A model generated the notes under the pieces. The model saw nothing but the letters and a program-made list of their open reading frames with translations, searched no databases and was not told the origin of the DNA. The translations under genes and the position numbers were made by a program. A stretch of DNA of 64,000 nt, taken from Hydrogenophaga sp. NFH-34. Lineage in GTDB: Bacteria > Pseudomonadota > Gammaproteobacteria > Burkholderiales > Burkholderiaceae_C. The DNA is taken from the NCBI RefSeq assembly GCF_021401345.1, contig NZ_JACBGE010000002.1:264193-328192 (forward strand). The letters are read 5' to 3'. This document shows, piece by piece, positions 1 to 9,300 of this stretch (position 1 is the first letter of the stretch; each line of letters starts with the position of its first letter).

Positions 1-375
1 GGCCAGCAGTTCCTTGTACGTGACTTTCGTGACAGCGCCGTCGTCGGCTTCAAAAATGATGGCGGTCTTGTCTTCGACCGGCGTACCGATGTGCCGGTCG
101 AGGCAGTTGTACGAGGCATTGAGCTCGCCATCCTGGAACCACTTATAGAACGGCTTGTTCGACGCGTCGAGCACCTGGGTAAACGGCTTACTCCAAACCA
201 GGTTTTCGCGCGCCTGGCGGGCCCAGAAACCTTCAAAGTCCTTGTCGGCTTCGGCGCACAGTGCCTCGTAGGCACCCATGCCGGCAATCCGCGCTGCCTT
301 GACCGTGGCTTCACTGGGTTCGAAAACGCGGTTCTCGACCAGGGTGGATTCGATCGCCGATGACGGTGTGGACAT
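1..375 (-). CDS. acs: Acetyl-coenzyme A synthetase, N-terminal part (cut by window edge)
   Basis: Reading the minus strand from ATG at 375 gives 125 residues with no stop before the window edge. The peptide begins [18 protein letters not shown] and contains [30 protein letters not shown] and YKELLA. These are hallmarks of the N-terminal domain of AMP-forming acetyl-CoA synthetase, which activates acetate to acetyl-CoA with ATP. A purine-rich GAGGAGA sequence sits just upstream of the ATG as ribosome binding site. The catalytic adenylation core lies outside the window, so activity cannot be judged. Identification comes from recognised family sequence rather than a search. Confidence 0.9.
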   Translation of the reverse strand, partial: MSTPSSAIESTLVENRVFEPSEATVKAARIAGMGAYEALCAEADKDFEGFWARQARENLVWSKPFTQVLDASNKPFYKWFQDGELNASYNCLDRHIGTPVEDKTAIIFEADDGAVTKVTYKELLA

Positions 376-559
376 GCGTTGTCTCCTCAGATGTTGCAGG
401 GAACCAAAAGACCGGCCGAAATGTGCGCAAAGGCTCTTACGAGCCACTTACATGCTGCGGCGCAACACACGCGCAGACGGCCTGCTCGTGCACCTCGCAG
501 ACCTACAATACCGCCAGTTTTGCCGCCTTGCGGCAGCCCATTTTCCATTGTCTCCGCCC

Positions 560-1162
560 ATGAACCCTCCCGTCAAAACCCCGGGCACCACGCGCGCGCT
601 GCCCAACCTGATTTTTGCCAGCCGCTGGCTGCAACTGCCGCTGTACATCGGCCTGATCGCTGCCCAGGCCATCTACGTCTTCCACTTCTGGGTGGAGCTC
701 GTGCACCTGATCGAAGCGGCCTTCGGCAGTGAGGTCGCACTGCACAAGCTGGTCGAGAGCATCGGCTACAAATCGGACGTGGAAATCACCGGCCTGAACG
801 AGACGGTCATCATGCTGGTGGTACTGGCGCTCATCGACGTGGTGATGATCAGCAACCTGCTCATCATGGTCATCGTGGGCGGCTACGAGACCTTCGTCAG
901 CCGCATGAACCTGCAGGACCACCCGGACCAGCCCGAATGGCTTAGCCACGTCAATGCGTCGGTGCTCAAAGTGAAGCTGGCCACCGCCATCATTGGCATC
1001 AGCTCCATCCATCTGCTCAAGACCTTCATCAACGCCGGCAACTACTCGGAAAAGGTGCTGATGTGGCAGACGCTGATCCATGTGGTCTTCCTGCTCAGCG
1101 CGATGGCCATCGCCGCCACCGACCGCATCATGCATCCGGTGGCAGACACCCCCGATCACTGA
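560..1162 (+). CDS. UPF0114 / YqhA-family (TIGR00645) integral membrane protein
   Basis: The 200-residue protein has hydrophobic segments around residues 18-40, 85-115, 140-165 and 175-195. It contains the family-typical stretches [40 protein letters not shown] and [10 protein letters not shown]. These identify the UPF0114/YqhA family of inner-membrane proteins, whose function is not established. The open frame extends upstream to 278, but homology-like sequence begins only at MNPPVKTP, so ATG 560 is preferred. It faces fumC convergently with a shared hairpin between them. Start confidence is moderate; family confidence is high. Confidence 0.85.
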   Translation: MNPPVKTPGTTRALPNLIFASRWLQLPLYIGLIAAQAIYVFHFWVELVHLIEAAFGSEVALHKLVESIGYKSDVEITGLNETVIMLVVLALIDVVMISNLLIMVIVGGYETFVSRMNLQDHPDQPEWLSHVNASVLKVKLATAIIGISSIHLLKTFINAGNYSEKVLMWQTLIHVVFLLSAMAIAATDRIMHPVADTPDH

Positions 1163-1175
1163 CCCCAGATGACGC

Positions 1176-1197
1176 CTGCCAGCGCTTGCGCTGGCAG
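1176..1197. terminator. Hairpin between convergent UPF0114 gene and fumC
   Basis: CTGCCAGCGC and GCGCTGGCAG form perfect 10-bp arms with a 2-nt loop, in the 41-bp gap between two converging genes. No T-run follows on the plus strand, so it is a plausible bidirectional stop or mRNA end-stabiliser rather than a textbook intrinsic terminator. Confidence 0.5.
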
Positions 1198-1203
1198 CGC
1201 CGA

Positions 1204-2592
1204 TCAACGGCCGACCATGTGCTCGGCCACCACCCATTCATCAAACTGCTCGGCCGTAACGTAGCCCGACGCGATCGCAGCATCGCGCAGACTGGTGCCT
1301 TCCCTGTGGCCCTTTTTGGCGATGGCAGCGGCTTTGTCGTAGCCAATGTGCGGGTTCAGCGCAGTGACCAGCATCAGCGACTGTTTGACCAGGTGATCGA
1401 TCCGCTCCAGGTTGGGCTCTATGCCCACCGCGCAGTGGTCGTTGAAGCTGACCATGCCATCGGCCAGCAGCCGCACACTCTGCAGGAAGTTGTGGGCCAC
1501 CACCGGGCGGAACACGTTCAGCTCGAAGTTGCCCGACATGCCACCGATGTTGATCGCCACATCGTTGCCCATGACCTGTGCCGCCAACATGGTCAGCGCC
1601 TCGCTCTGCGTCGGGTTCACCTTGCCCGGCATGATGGACGAGCCGGGCTCGTTCTCGGGAATGCGGATCTCACCGATCCCGCTGCGCGGGCCGCTGGCCA
1701 GCCAGCGCACGTCGTTGGCGATCTTGGTCAGGCTCGCCGCCAGGGTCTTGAGCGCACCGTGCGCGTGCACCAGCGCGTCTTGGGAAGCCAATGCTTCGAA
1801 CTTGTTGGGCGCGCTCACAAACGGCAGCCCGGTGATGCGGGCCAGTTCCTGCGCCACACCTTCGGCATAGCCCTTGGGCGCATTCAGCCCCGTGCCGACG
1901 GCCGTGCCGCCCAGCGCCAGTTCGTGCAGATGCGGCAACGCGGCCAGCACATGCTTCTTGCCATGCTCCAGTTGCGCCACCCAACCCGAGATCTCCTGGC
2001 CCAGTGTGAGGGGCGTGGCGTCCTGCAGATGCGTGCGGCCGATCTTGACGATGTGGTCGAAGTCCCGGGCCTTTTGCGCCAGGGTCTTTGACAGCACGTC
2101 AATGGCAGGCAGCAGCCGGTTCGTCAGCGCATCCACCGCGGCCACGTGCGAAGCCGTGGGAAACACGTCGTTGGACGACTGGCTCTTGTTCACGTCGTCG
2201 TTGGGATGCACCAGCCGCCCCTCCCCGCGCTCCCCGCCCAGCAGTTCGCTGGCCCGGTTGGCGATCACCTCATTGAGGTTCATGTTGGTCTGCGTGCCCG
2301 ATCCTGTCTGCCAGACCACGAGCGGAAATTCATCAGGATGCCGCCCGTCGATGACCTCCTGCGCCGCCGCGACGATGACATCCTTTTTCTTCGCGTCGAG
2401 CAGCCCCAGCGCATGGTTGACGGCGGCCGAGGCGCGCTTGACCTGCGCCAGCGCCCTGATGATCTCGCGCGGCTGCTTCTCGCCCGAGATATCGAAGTTC
2501 TGCAACGAGCGTTGGGTCTGCGCGCCCCACAGCCTGTCGGCAGGCACTTCGATGGGTCCAAAGGTGTCTTTTTCGGTACGAGTCGTGCTCAT
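1204..2592 (-). CDS. fumC: Class II fumarate hydratase (iron-free fumarase C)
   Basis: This 462-residue protein has the usual FumC length and interconverts fumarate and malate in the TCA cycle in the cytoplasm. Recognisable motifs are the start [64 protein letters not shown], and the superfamily signature [13 protein letters not shown] carrying the mobile active-site loop. It is divergent from a class I fumarase gene 161 bp away, so the host holds both an Fe-S and a metal-free enzyme. The start at 2592 gives the canonical [18 protein letters not shown]-terminus. No strong ribosome binding site is visible. Confidence 0.95.
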   Translation of the reverse strand: MSTTRTEKDTFGPIEVPADRLWGAQTQRSLQNFDISGEKQPREIIRALAQVKRASAAVNHALGLLDAKKKDVIVAAAQEVIDGRHPDEFPLVVWQTGSGTQTNMNLNEVIANRASELLGGERGEGRLVHPNDDVNKSQSSNDVFPTASHVAAVDALTNRLLPAIDVLSKTLAQKARDFDHIVKIGRTHLQDATPLTLGQEISGWVAQLEHGKKHVLAALPHLHELALGGTAVGTGLNAPKGYAEGVAQELARITGLPFVSAPNKFEALASQDALVHAHGALKTLAASLTKIANDVRWLASGPRSGIGEIRIPENEPGSSIMPGKVNPTQSEALTMLAAQVMGNDVAINIGGMSGNFELNVFRPVVAHNFLQSVRLLADGMVSFNDHCAVGIEPNLERIDHLVKQSLMLVTALNPHIGYDKAAAIAKKGHREGTSLRDAAIASGYVTAEQFDEWVVAEHMVGR

Positions 2593-2753
2593 GGCAAGGT
2601 GATTGGCAGGGTCAGAGGAAGGTGATTCACATTATTGCAAACACGAACCATTCCCAAACACTACAACCCCAGAAAGCCTACCGGTGCAGGGCAAGCACAG
2701 CGTCAGGGCGGCAGCGATAATTCTCAGGTTCTGTCCCCAACGAAGACCCCACC
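2593..2753. promoter_or_regulatory. Divergent fumC / class I fumarase intergenic region
   Basis: This 161-bp AT-richer spacer separates two back-to-back fumarase genes and must hold both promoters. No clear -10/-35 pair or operator could be picked out by eye with confidence. Confidence 0.4.
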
Positions 2754-4307
2754 ATGACCACGACCATCCGCTACCACGACCTCGTGGAGTCCATCGCTGC
2801 GTCGCTGCAGTACATCAGCTACTACCACCCCGCCGACTACATTGCCCACCTGGCCCGCGCCTACGAGCGCGAGCAAAGCCCGGCGGCCAAGGACGCAATG
2901 GCGCAGATCCTCACCAACTCGAAGATGAGCGCCACCGGACACCGCCCGATCTGTCAGGACACCGGCATCGTCAACGTGTTCCTCAAGATCGGCATGGACG
3001 TGCGCTGGGAGGGCTTCCCCGCCGGACTGGAAGACGCCATCAACGACGGCGTGCGCCGTGGCTACAACCACCCCGACAACATGCTGCGCGCCTCGGTCGT
3101 GGGCGACCCGCAGTTCGCGCGCAAGAACACCAAGGACAACACACCGGCGGTGATCTTCACCCAGATCGTTCCCGGCAACAAGGTGGACATCACCGTCGCT
3201 GCCAAGGGGGGTGGCTCCGAGAACAAGTCCAAGATGATCATGATGAACCCGAGCGACAACCTGGTCGACTGGGTGCTCAAGACCGTGCCCACCATGGGCG
3301 CCGGCTGGTGCCCGCCGGGCATGCTGGGCATCGGCATCGGTGGCACCGCCGAAAAGGCCGTGCTGCTGGCCAAGGAAAGCCTGATGGACGACCTGAACAT
3401 GTACGAGCTGCAGCAGAAAGCCGCGCGCAGCGAGAAGCTCGATCAGGTCGAGGAACTGCGCCTGGAGCTGTACGAGAAGGTCAACGCGCTGGGCATCGGC
3501 GCACAGGGCCTGGGCGGCCTGGCCACGGTGCTCGACGTCAAGATCAAGATGTACCCCACCCACGCGGCCTCCAAGCCCGTGGCCATGATCCCCAACTGCG
3601 CGGCCACACGCCACGCCCACTTTGTGCTCGACGGTTCGGGCCCGGTGTACCTGGAAGCGCCCTCGCTCGACCTGTGGCCCAAGATCGACTGGGCACCCGA
3701 CTACAACAAGAGCAAGAAGGTCAACCTCGACACGCTCACCAAGGAAGAAGTGGCGAGCTGGAAGCCCGGCGACACGTTGCTGCTCAACGGCAAGATGCTC
3801 ACCGGCCGCGACGCCGCGCACAAGCGCATCCAGGACATGCTGGCCAAGGGCGAGCCACTGCCTGTCGACTTCACCAACCGCGTCATCTACTACGTCGGCC
3901 CGGTCGATCCGGTGAAGGACGAAGCCGTCGGCCCCGCCGGCCCGACCACCGCCACGCGCATGGACAAGTTCACCGACATGATGCTGGAGCAGACCGGCCT
4001 GATCGCCATGATCGGCAAGGCCGAGCGTGGCCCGGTCGCCATCGAAAGCATCAAGAACCACAAGAGCGCCTACCTCATGGCCGTCGGTGGCGCGGCGTAC
4101 CTCGTCTCCAAGGCCATCAAGACCGCCAAGGTCGTGGGCTTTGAAGACCTGGGCATGGAAGCCATCTACGAATTCGATGTGGTCGACATGCCGGTGACCG
4201 TGGCCGTGGACGCGGGCGGTACCAGCGCCCACATCACCGGCCCGGCCGAATGGCAAAAGCGCATCGCCACCGGCGAGTTCAAGGGCATCGAGGTCGCCGC
4301 CGCTTGA
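2754..4307 (+). CDS. Class I (iron-sulfur) fumarate hydratase, FumA/FumB type
   Basis: The 517-residue protein is a fused alpha-beta class I fumarase, the oxygen-sensitive [4Fe-4S] enzyme hydrating fumarate to malate. The alpha part contains MSATGHRPICQDTGIVNVF (about residues 62-80), MIMMNPSDNL and CPPGMLGIGIGG. The beta part has LLLNGKMLTGRDAAHKR, YYVGPVDP and GPTTATRMDKFTDMM, followed by MIGKAERG and FDVVDMPVTVAVDAGG. Cysteines in QDTG context and in WCPPGMLG are candidates for cluster ligands. It diverges from fumC and its stop overlaps the TTG start of the racemase gene. Whether it is closer to FumA or FumB cannot be told from the sequence alone. Confidence 0.93.
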   Translation: MTTTIRYHDLVESIAASLQYISYYHPADYIAHLARAYEREQSPAAKDAMAQILTNSKMSATGHRPICQDTGIVNVFLKIGMDVRWEGFPAGLEDAINDGVRRGYNHPDNMLRASVVGDPQFARKNTKDNTPAVIFTQIVPGNKVDITVAAKGGGSENKSKMIMMNPSDNLVDWVLKTVPTMGAGWCPPGMLGIGIGGTAEKAVLLAKESLMDDLNMYELQQKAARSEKLDQVEELRLELYEKVNALGIGAQGLGGLATVLDVKIKMYPTHAASKPVAMIPNCAATRHAHFVLDGSGPVYLEAPSLDLWPKIDWAPDYNKSKKVNLDTLTKEEVASWKPGDTLLLNGKMLTGRDAAHKRIQDMLAKGEPLPVDFTNRVIYYVGPVDPVKDEAVGPAGPTTATRMDKFTDMMLEQTGLIAMIGKAERGPVAIESIKNHKSAYLMAVGGAAYLVSKAIKTAKVVGFEDLGMEAIYEFDVVDMPVTVAVDAGGTSAHITGPAEWQKRIATGEFKGIEVAAA

Positions 4308-5125
4308 GCCCGCCTGGCTACACCGTGGGTGTCTACGACAGCGGGGTGGGCGGCCTGAGTGTGCTGCGCGCCCTGCTGGTGGCCATCCCGGAAGCGCATT
4401 TCGTCTACGTGGCTGACCAAGCGTACGCCCCGTATGGTGAGCGCGGTGCGGCGGCAGTCACGGAACGTGCGCACCGCATCACAGCAGGGCTGCGGCGCGA
4501 CTACCCGCTGGATGCACTGGTCGTGGCCTGCAACACGGCCACCGCACAGGCCATTGACCACCTGCGTCAGACCCACCACGACCTGCCCATCGTCGGCGTC
4601 GAGCCGGCGCTGAAACCCGCTGCCGCGCTCACTGCCACCGGGCACATCGGCGTACTCGCTACCCGAGGAACGGTGGAAAGCGCGCGTTTCCACCAACTGC
4701 AACAGCGGCTGCAAAAGGGCGATGGCAGCGGACCACACTTTCACAGCCAGGCCTGCGACGGCCTCGCCCAGGCCATTGAACGCGATGACACGGCGCTGAT
4801 CCAGACCCTGTGCGAGCGCTACGTCCATGCGGTACAAGCCACTGTCCCCTCACCCCAGCAGATCGACACCTGGGTCCTGGGCTGCACCCATTACCTGTTT
4901 GCGGCCGACATCCTGCGCCCTCTGTGCGGCGGCCAGGCGCACTTGATAGAAACCGGCACACCGGTGGCGCGGCGCACCCGGGAGGTACTGCTCGCGCTCC
5001 GTCCGAGCCCCGCCCATGCGCATGCTTCGCTGACCCTGCTCAGCACGGCCGATCCCACCATGCTGGCCCGGCTCGCCCACCGCTGGCTCGGGGTTCCCGA
5101 ACAGGCGCAGCTGTGGCAAGCCTGA
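4304..5125 (+). CDS. murI: Glutamate racemase
   Basis: This enzyme makes D-glutamate for peptidoglycan. Diagnostic motifs are VYDSGVGGLSVLRALL at the N-terminus, VVACNTATAQAI with one catalytic Cys, GVEPALKPA, and VLGCTHYLFAADIL with the second catalytic Cys. Length is about 273 residues, normal for MurI. The open frame has no ATG near the homologous start. TTG at 4304 overlaps the fumarase stop as TTGA and gives translational coupling, while GTG at 4325 is an alternative. The gene being read through from the fumarase is unusual functionally but common as a compact gene junction. Confidence 0.87.
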   Translation: MSPPGYTVGVYDSGVGGLSVLRALLVAIPEAHFVYVADQAYAPYGERGAAAVTERAHRITAGLRRDYPLDALVVACNTATAQAIDHLRQTHHDLPIVGVEPALKPAAALTATGHIGVLATRGTVESARFHQLQQRLQKGDGSGPHFHSQACDGLAQAIERDDTALIQTLCERYVHAVQATVPSPQQIDTWVLGCTHYLFAADILRPLCGGQAHLIETGTPVARRTREVLLALRPSPAHAHASLTLLSTADPTMLARLAHRWLGVPEQAQLWQA

Positions 5126-5262
5126 CGCACGGCCCCTTCGCCAATGTGAACTCCGGCACAGGCCGACGCAGCTTCTGCCAGCCCTCTGGTCAGCCCGCCA
5201 GGGTTTCAGTACATTGCGCGAAGGGCCCCGCCGGGGCGTCTTCTCCGTGGAAAGGACTTTGT

Positions 5263-5673
5263 ATGGCCAACCGCAAGATCATCGATGTCGAAGGCATCGG
5301 TCCCGTCATCGCCGACAAACTGACCCAGGCCGGCGCCAAGGACACCGACAGTCTGCTTACCCAGACGCGAACCCCGGCGCTGCGCAAAGCTCTGGCCGAA
5401 AAGACGGGCCTGAGCGAAAAGCAGGTTCTCAAGTTCGCCAACATGGTCGACCTCTACCGGGTCAATGGCATTGGCTCCGAATACGCCGAACTGCTGGAAG
5501 CCGCCGGCGTGGACACGGTGCCAGAACTGGCCAGGCGCCGGCCGGACAACCTGCACCAGGCACTCATTGCCGCCAACACAGCGCGCAAGATGGTACGGCG
5601 ATTGCCCACCGAGACCGAAGTCGCTCGCTGGGTGGAAGAGGCCAAGGGGCTGCCACGGGCCCTGTCCTACTGA
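5263..5673 (+). CDS. Helix-hairpin-helix (DUF4332-like) protein
   Basis: This 136-residue protein has two helix-hairpin-helix-like units: VEGIGPVIADKLTQAG near residue 10 and VNGIGSEYAELLEAAG near residue 68. Each is followed by a helical stretch ending in LAxRRPxNLHQAL-like sequence. This layout matches the DUF4332 type of small HhH proteins, presumed to bind nucleic acid non-specifically. AAAGGACTTTGT precedes the ATG as ribosome binding site. It stands alone between murI and a converging permease gene. Its biological role is unknown. Confidence 0.8.
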   Translation: MANRKIIDVEGIGPVIADKLTQAGAKDTDSLLTQTRTPALRKALAEKTGLSEKQVLKFANMVDLYRVNGIGSEYAELLEAAGVDTVPELARRRPDNLHQALIAANTARKMVRRLPTETEVARWVEEAKGLPRALSY

Positions 5674-5680
5674 GCCGGCT

Positions 5681-7006
5681 TCAATCCCCTCCCGACGGCC
5701 TGGATGGCTGCAGGGCGCGCTGACGGCCGCGCTGCATGTCCACCGGCTGCAGCAGGGCCAGCCCCACCAGAAACAGCACGGCCGTAAAGCCGATCGCCAG
5801 CCGCTGGTTGCCCCCTGTGGCCCAAGTGATCACCCCGTAACTCAGGGGCCCCAGAATGCTGGCCAAGCGAATGGCAAATGTCCACAGGCCATAAAACTCA
5901 GCCAAGCGGGCGGGCGGTGCCAACACCCCCGCCATGGCCCGACCGGCCGATTGGCTGGAGCCCATGCACAGGCCGGCGATGACGGCGGCCCACCAGAACC
6001 CCCCTTTGGTGGTCGTCAGCGCCGCGATGATGCAAGTAACGGCCCACCCTATCAACGTGATGCCCAAGGCCCGTTTGTGGCCCAGGCGGTCCTGGCCATA
6101 GCCAAACACGAACGCTCCGAGCATGGCCGCGATGTTGAGCACGAAGATCAACGCCATGGTCTCCTGCTGGGCGAACCCCACCACCTGCTCCGCATAGATG
6201 GCGGCCAGCGCTACCGCCACGGCAACCCCACCTTGGTACGCGACGGCACATCCCAGCAACCACAGGAAATCACGGTACTGCCGTGCTTCGCGCAGGGTCT
6301 GACCCAGTTGCCGCAAGGAGCTTCGCCAGCCCAGCGCCACGGAGGCAGAGGCCGTCTCGGCTGCCGGGCGCTCACGCACCAGCGCGAATGTGACACCGGC
6401 GGACAGCCCGAAAGTCACCGCCGTGATGAGCATGGTGACGGGCACAAAGCGGTCGGCCGACTGCCCCTGTGCCTGGGCCCACAACACATAGGCCAGGCTC
6501 AGCCCCAGCGCCAACATACCCCCCAGATAGCCCAGACTCCAGCCCCAGCCACTGACACGCCCCATCGCTTCTGGTCGCGCCAACTCGGGAAGGAACGCCG
6601 CCACCAGAGATTCACCCCAGGCGTAACAGGCGTTCGACACCACCACCAGCACCAACGCGAGCACAACCCCCCCCGGCTGTACCCCGGCCAACGCGGCGGT
6701 GCTGAGCACGCAACCCGCCGTCACGATCATGAGCAGTCGCTTTTTGGCAGCCCGCCGGTCGGCCCAGGCCCCCATCACAGGAATCGAGAGCATCACCAGC
6801 GCATTGGACAGACTCAGCGCCGCTGTCCAGGCAAACGTGGACCAAGGACGGCCTCCGGCCACGGCGCCCACGAAATAGGCGGCGAACACCGCCGTCAGCA
6901 CCACCGTTGTGTATCCGGAATTGGCGAAGTCGTACATCGCCCAACCGAACACTTCGCGCCGCCGCACGCCAGGATTCAGCGCATCGGCGGCGAACAGTGC
7001 CTTCAT
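5681..7006 (-). CDS. MFS transporter, UMF1 / Atg22-like family
   Basis: The 441-residue protein has about twelve hydrophobic segments and begins with EVFGWAMYDFANSGYTTVVL, the signature N-terminus of UMF1-type major facilitator permeases. Internal features fitting the family are AWADRRAAKKRLLM after the second or third helix, and FGYGQDRLGHKRALG in the second half. It sits in the inner membrane. The substrate is unknown; some relatives are linked to amino-acid or peptide efflux. It converges with the HhH gene 7 bp away and is followed upstream by another minus-strand gene. Confidence 0.85.
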   Translation of the reverse strand: MKALFAADALNPGVRRREVFGWAMYDFANSGYTTVVLTAVFAAYFVGAVAGGRPWSTFAWTAALSLSNALVMLSIPVMGAWADRRAAKKRLLMIVTAGCVLSTAALAGVQPGGVVLALVLVVVSNACYAWGESLVAAFLPELARPEAMGRVSGWGWSLGYLGGMLALGLSLAYVLWAQAQGQSADRFVPVTMLITAVTFGLSAGVTFALVRERPAAETASASVALGWRSSLRQLGQTLREARQYRDFLWLLGCAVAYQGGVAVAVALAAIYAEQVVGFAQQETMALIFVLNIAAMLGAFVFGYGQDRLGHKRALGITLIGWAVTCIIAALTTTKGGFWWAAVIAGLCMGSSQSAGRAMAGVLAPPARLAEFYGLWTFAIRLASILGPLSYGVITWATGGNQRLAIGFTAVLFLVGLALLQPVDMQRGRQRALQPSRPSGGD

Positions 7007-7055
7007 TGACCAGCCCGGTTGCGCGCAGAGTCAGGCTGGAGCGGATTGCCGCCGT

Positions 7056-7676
7056 TCAATGCAGATGGCGGGGTTTGCGAGGGCCGCCATGCGATGGGCC
7101 ACCGTGACCACGAGGCGGTTTGCCCAGTTGCATGGAGCTCACCAGATCGTCAAAACGCTGAGTGAACAGCTTGTCAATTGCGGCCACCACGTCACCGAGT
7201 TCGGTGGCATCGAAATGGCGCTCCATGACATGCACCACATCCTGGACCAGCAGATCACGCTGGACCTGCATGATGGCAGCGGGTGTCGGCCCGACGAAAC
7301 ACATCATGAAATCGTCACGTGCCTCTGCATCCTCGGGTGCTTCGTCCTCGTCGAACTCGGTATCGTAGAAAGACACCTCCAGGGGGGCTCCTGCAGCCGC
7401 AATCTCGTTGAGACCCATGCAGGCATCCTCGATCACCTGACGGAAGTCTTCGTCGCCCGGGACGGTCCAGCAGATCTGCAGCAAGTGGTCTCCGGCGTCG
7501 AACCGGATGCCGGGTTCATCTTCATAGGCACTCTCGGCCGCAGCGGCCAAAGAGCGGGCGCCCGCGTACTGCCAAAGAGGCTTGAGCGCCTCTTGAATCT
7601 GCTCGTACGCCACATCCTCGCGCAGCGACACATCGCCATGCACATGGATTTCAAAGGGGGCGTTGTATCGGGTCAT
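7056..7676 (-). CDS. Conserved hypothetical protein (acidic, alpha/beta)
   Basis: This 206-residue protein is not assigned to a function. It begins MTRYNAPFEIHVHGDVSL and contains ICWTVPGDEDFRQVIEDACMGLNEIAAAGAPLEVSFYD, then an acidic patch (residues 108-119) and MMCFVGPTPAAIMQVQRDLLVQDVV. The tail is rich in Gly, Pro and His (HGGPSHGGPRKPRHLH). No signal peptide or membrane segment is seen. The sequence reads as a well-conserved betaproteobacterial housekeeping hypothetical. It is the last host gene before the tRNA remnant. Confidence 0.75.
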   Translation of the reverse strand: MTRYNAPFEIHVHGDVSLREDVAYEQIQEALKPLWQYAGARSLAAAAESAYEDEPGIRFDAGDHLLQICWTVPGDEDFRQVIEDACMGLNEIAAAGAPLEVSFYDTEFDEDEAPEDAEARDDFMMCFVGPTPAAIMQVQRDLLVQDVVHVMERHFDATELGDVVAAIDKLFTQRFDDLVSSMQLGKPPRGHGGPSHGGPRKPRHLH

Positions 7677-7726
7677 GGAAACTCACTGTACCGGTGAAAC
7701 CGGAAAAAACCTAGCGCAGGATGCCG

Positions 7727-7783
7727 TGGTGCCCCGGACCGGAATCGAACCGGTACGCCCGGTTAGAGGCGGCGGATTTTAAG
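7727..7783 (-). tRNA. 3' fragment of tRNA-Leu(UAA); attachment-site end of the island
   Basis: On the minus strand the fragment starts in the anticodon loop (CTTAAAA, anticodon TAA). It continues through the anticodon 3' stem and a long class II variable arm, the T-arm ACCGG-TTCGATT-CCGGT, and the acceptor strand CCGGGGC followed by ACCA. The 5' half (acceptor GCCCCGG, D-arm) is absent from the sequence to the right. This is the arrangement left when an integrase recombines into a tRNA 3' half, and the integrase gene lies 176 bp away. An intact tRNA-Leu copy is therefore expected at the far end of the element. Confidence 0.8.
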
Positions 7784-7959
7784 CAACAGCATACGGTCCG
7801 CATCGGGTGTACTCCCGGCCTGGATACAGCTTGCCGCAGCAGGTTTTCCGCAGGGCTAAAGGTTTAGATCATATCCCGGTGTGCGATGCAAACCGCCCCG
7901 GTTCCCATTCGCTTGGCTCCTAGCCGGCTCCTGGAATCGGCGCCTTTCAGGAGCACCTT

Positions 7960-9162
7960 ATGGCAAAGATCAAGCTGACAAAGAGCCTCATTGACGCTGC
8001 GCAGGCCAAAACCTGCGATGTTGAACTCCGGGATACGCTTGTTCCCGGCTTCCTGTGCAAGATTACACCTGCTGGGCGCAAGGTGTTCATGCTTCAGTAC
8101 CGCACAAACTCGGGCGTACGCCGCAAGCCGGCGCTCGGGCAATTCGGCGAGTTGACCGTCGATCAGGCCCGATCCTTGGCGCAGGACTGGTTGGCCGAAG
8201 TACGGCACGGAGGTGATCCCGGGCATGACAAGACGGAGGCCCGCAGGGCACCGACGGTCAAGGAGCTTTGTGTGCGCTTCATGGAGGATCACTCCAAAGT
8301 ACGCAACAAGCCGAGCACCCAGCAAAGCTACCAGTACCAGATCGACAGCCATATCCTTCCCGCCTTTGGCAGCAAGAAGGCCCATGAGGTCACTCGACTG
8401 GACATGATCGCGCTGATGAAGCGCATGGAGAAGTCCCCGACTCAGGCCAATCGTGTGTTGGCCTGCCTGCGCAAGATGTTCAACTTGGCCGAGTTCTGGG
8501 GCTACCGATCAGACGGTTCCAATCCCTGCCGCCATGTGCCCAAGTTCCCGGAAAAAGGCTCGACCCGCCTTATTACCGATGAGCAAATGGTCAAACTGTT
8601 CGCGTATCTGGACAAAGCAGAGGCCAAGGGACTGGAGCATCCCATCTACCTTCTTGCCATCCGCTTGCAGTTTGAGTTCGCAGCCCGTATGTCAGAGATC
8701 CTGCTCTTGCAGTGGGATTGGCTCGACTTGACCAATGGTCGGGTCGTCTGGCCAGACAGCAAGACCGGCGACATGTCCAAGCCGTTGAGCGTCGAGGCAC
8801 GCCGCCTGCTGGAGAGCGCGCCGCGCTATGGCAGTTCGCCATTCGTTTGTCCAGCCATTCTCAACCAAGACAAGCCACTCAGTCCCCACGCTTACTACAA
8901 CGCATGGCGGCGCATCCTTGATCGCGCCGGCGTGCCGCGGGTGGGAACCCACGGCATCCGCCACCGTTCGGCGACGGACATTGCCAACTCTGGCATCCCG
9001 GTCAAGGTCGGCATGGCGCTGACCGCACACAAGACCGTGGCGATGTTCATGCGTTACGTCCACACCGAGGATGATCCGGTGCGTAAAGCGGCCGATCTGG
9101 TGGCGACCCGGCGCAAGTCAGTCGTCAGCACTCGCCAAGGACCAAATCAGGTGGCCACATGA
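7960..9162 (+). CDS. int: Tyrosine-type site-specific integrase, P4-like with DUF4102 N-terminus
   Basis: This 400-residue recombinase has the arm-binding DUF4102 domain at residues 1-90 (LTKSLIDAAQ, GFLCKITPAGRKVFMLQYR). A SAM-like core-binding domain follows at about 95-190, then the catalytic domain. Catalytic residues fit FEFAARMSEILLLQWDW (Arg I), GTHGIRHRSATDIA (H-x-x-R), an LTAHKT box in place of the usual LGH, and a C-terminal RYVH with the nucleophilic Tyr. P4-type integrases normally use tRNA 3' ends, and the gene sits right beside a tRNA-Leu fragment. GGAGCACCTT upstream of the ATG is the ribosome binding site. Confidence 0.92.
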   Translation: MAKIKLTKSLIDAAQAKTCDVELRDTLVPGFLCKITPAGRKVFMLQYRTNSGVRRKPALGQFGELTVDQARSLAQDWLAEVRHGGDPGHDKTEARRAPTVKELCVRFMEDHSKVRNKPSTQQSYQYQIDSHILPAFGSKKAHEVTRLDMIALMKRMEKSPTQANRVLACLRKMFNLAEFWGYRSDGSNPCRHVPKFPEKGSTRLITDEQMVKLFAYLDKAEAKGLEHPIYLLAIRLQFEFAARMSEILLLQWDWLDLTNGRVVWPDSKTGDMSKPLSVEARRLLESAPRYGSSPFVCPAILNQDKPLSPHAYYNAWRRILDRAGVPRVGTHGIRHRSATDIANSGIPVKVGMALTAHKTVAMFMRYVHTEDDPVRKAADLVATRRKSVVSTRQGPNQVAT

Positions 9163-9269
9163 TCACTGGCCAGCAACTAGCCCCGTTGGTCCTGCTCGTT
9201 ATGTCAGCGTTCTACCAACGGGCACAACGCCCTGCCCCACACGTGTATCGTGCTTGGGCATGGAAAAAC

Positions 9270-9284
9270 TACCCGTATCGGGTA
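9270..9284. promoter_or_regulatory. Palindromic operator-like site upstream of the toxin-antitoxin pair
   Basis: TACCCG-TAT-CGGGTA is a perfect inverted repeat, 17 bp before the toxin ATG and overlapping a plausible -10 region (TATAGT). The position suits autoregulation by the HTH antitoxin. Confidence 0.6.
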
Positions 9285-9300
9285 TAGTTTGGAGGTCAAG

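Noticed and set aside
2724..4256. 510-codon open frame opposite the class I fumarase gene
   Set aside because: His/Val/Leu-rich translation is the antisense image of a high-GC gene; the plus-strand enzyme is clearly real.
5465..7009. 514-codon plus-strand open frame across the HhH and MFS genes
   Set aside because: Low-complexity Arg/Pro/His/Gln translation opposite a clear UMF1-type permease.
7740..7959. Complete tRNA gene at the island edge
   Set aside because: Only the 3' part from the anticodon loop is present; no D-arm or 5' acceptor strand follows.
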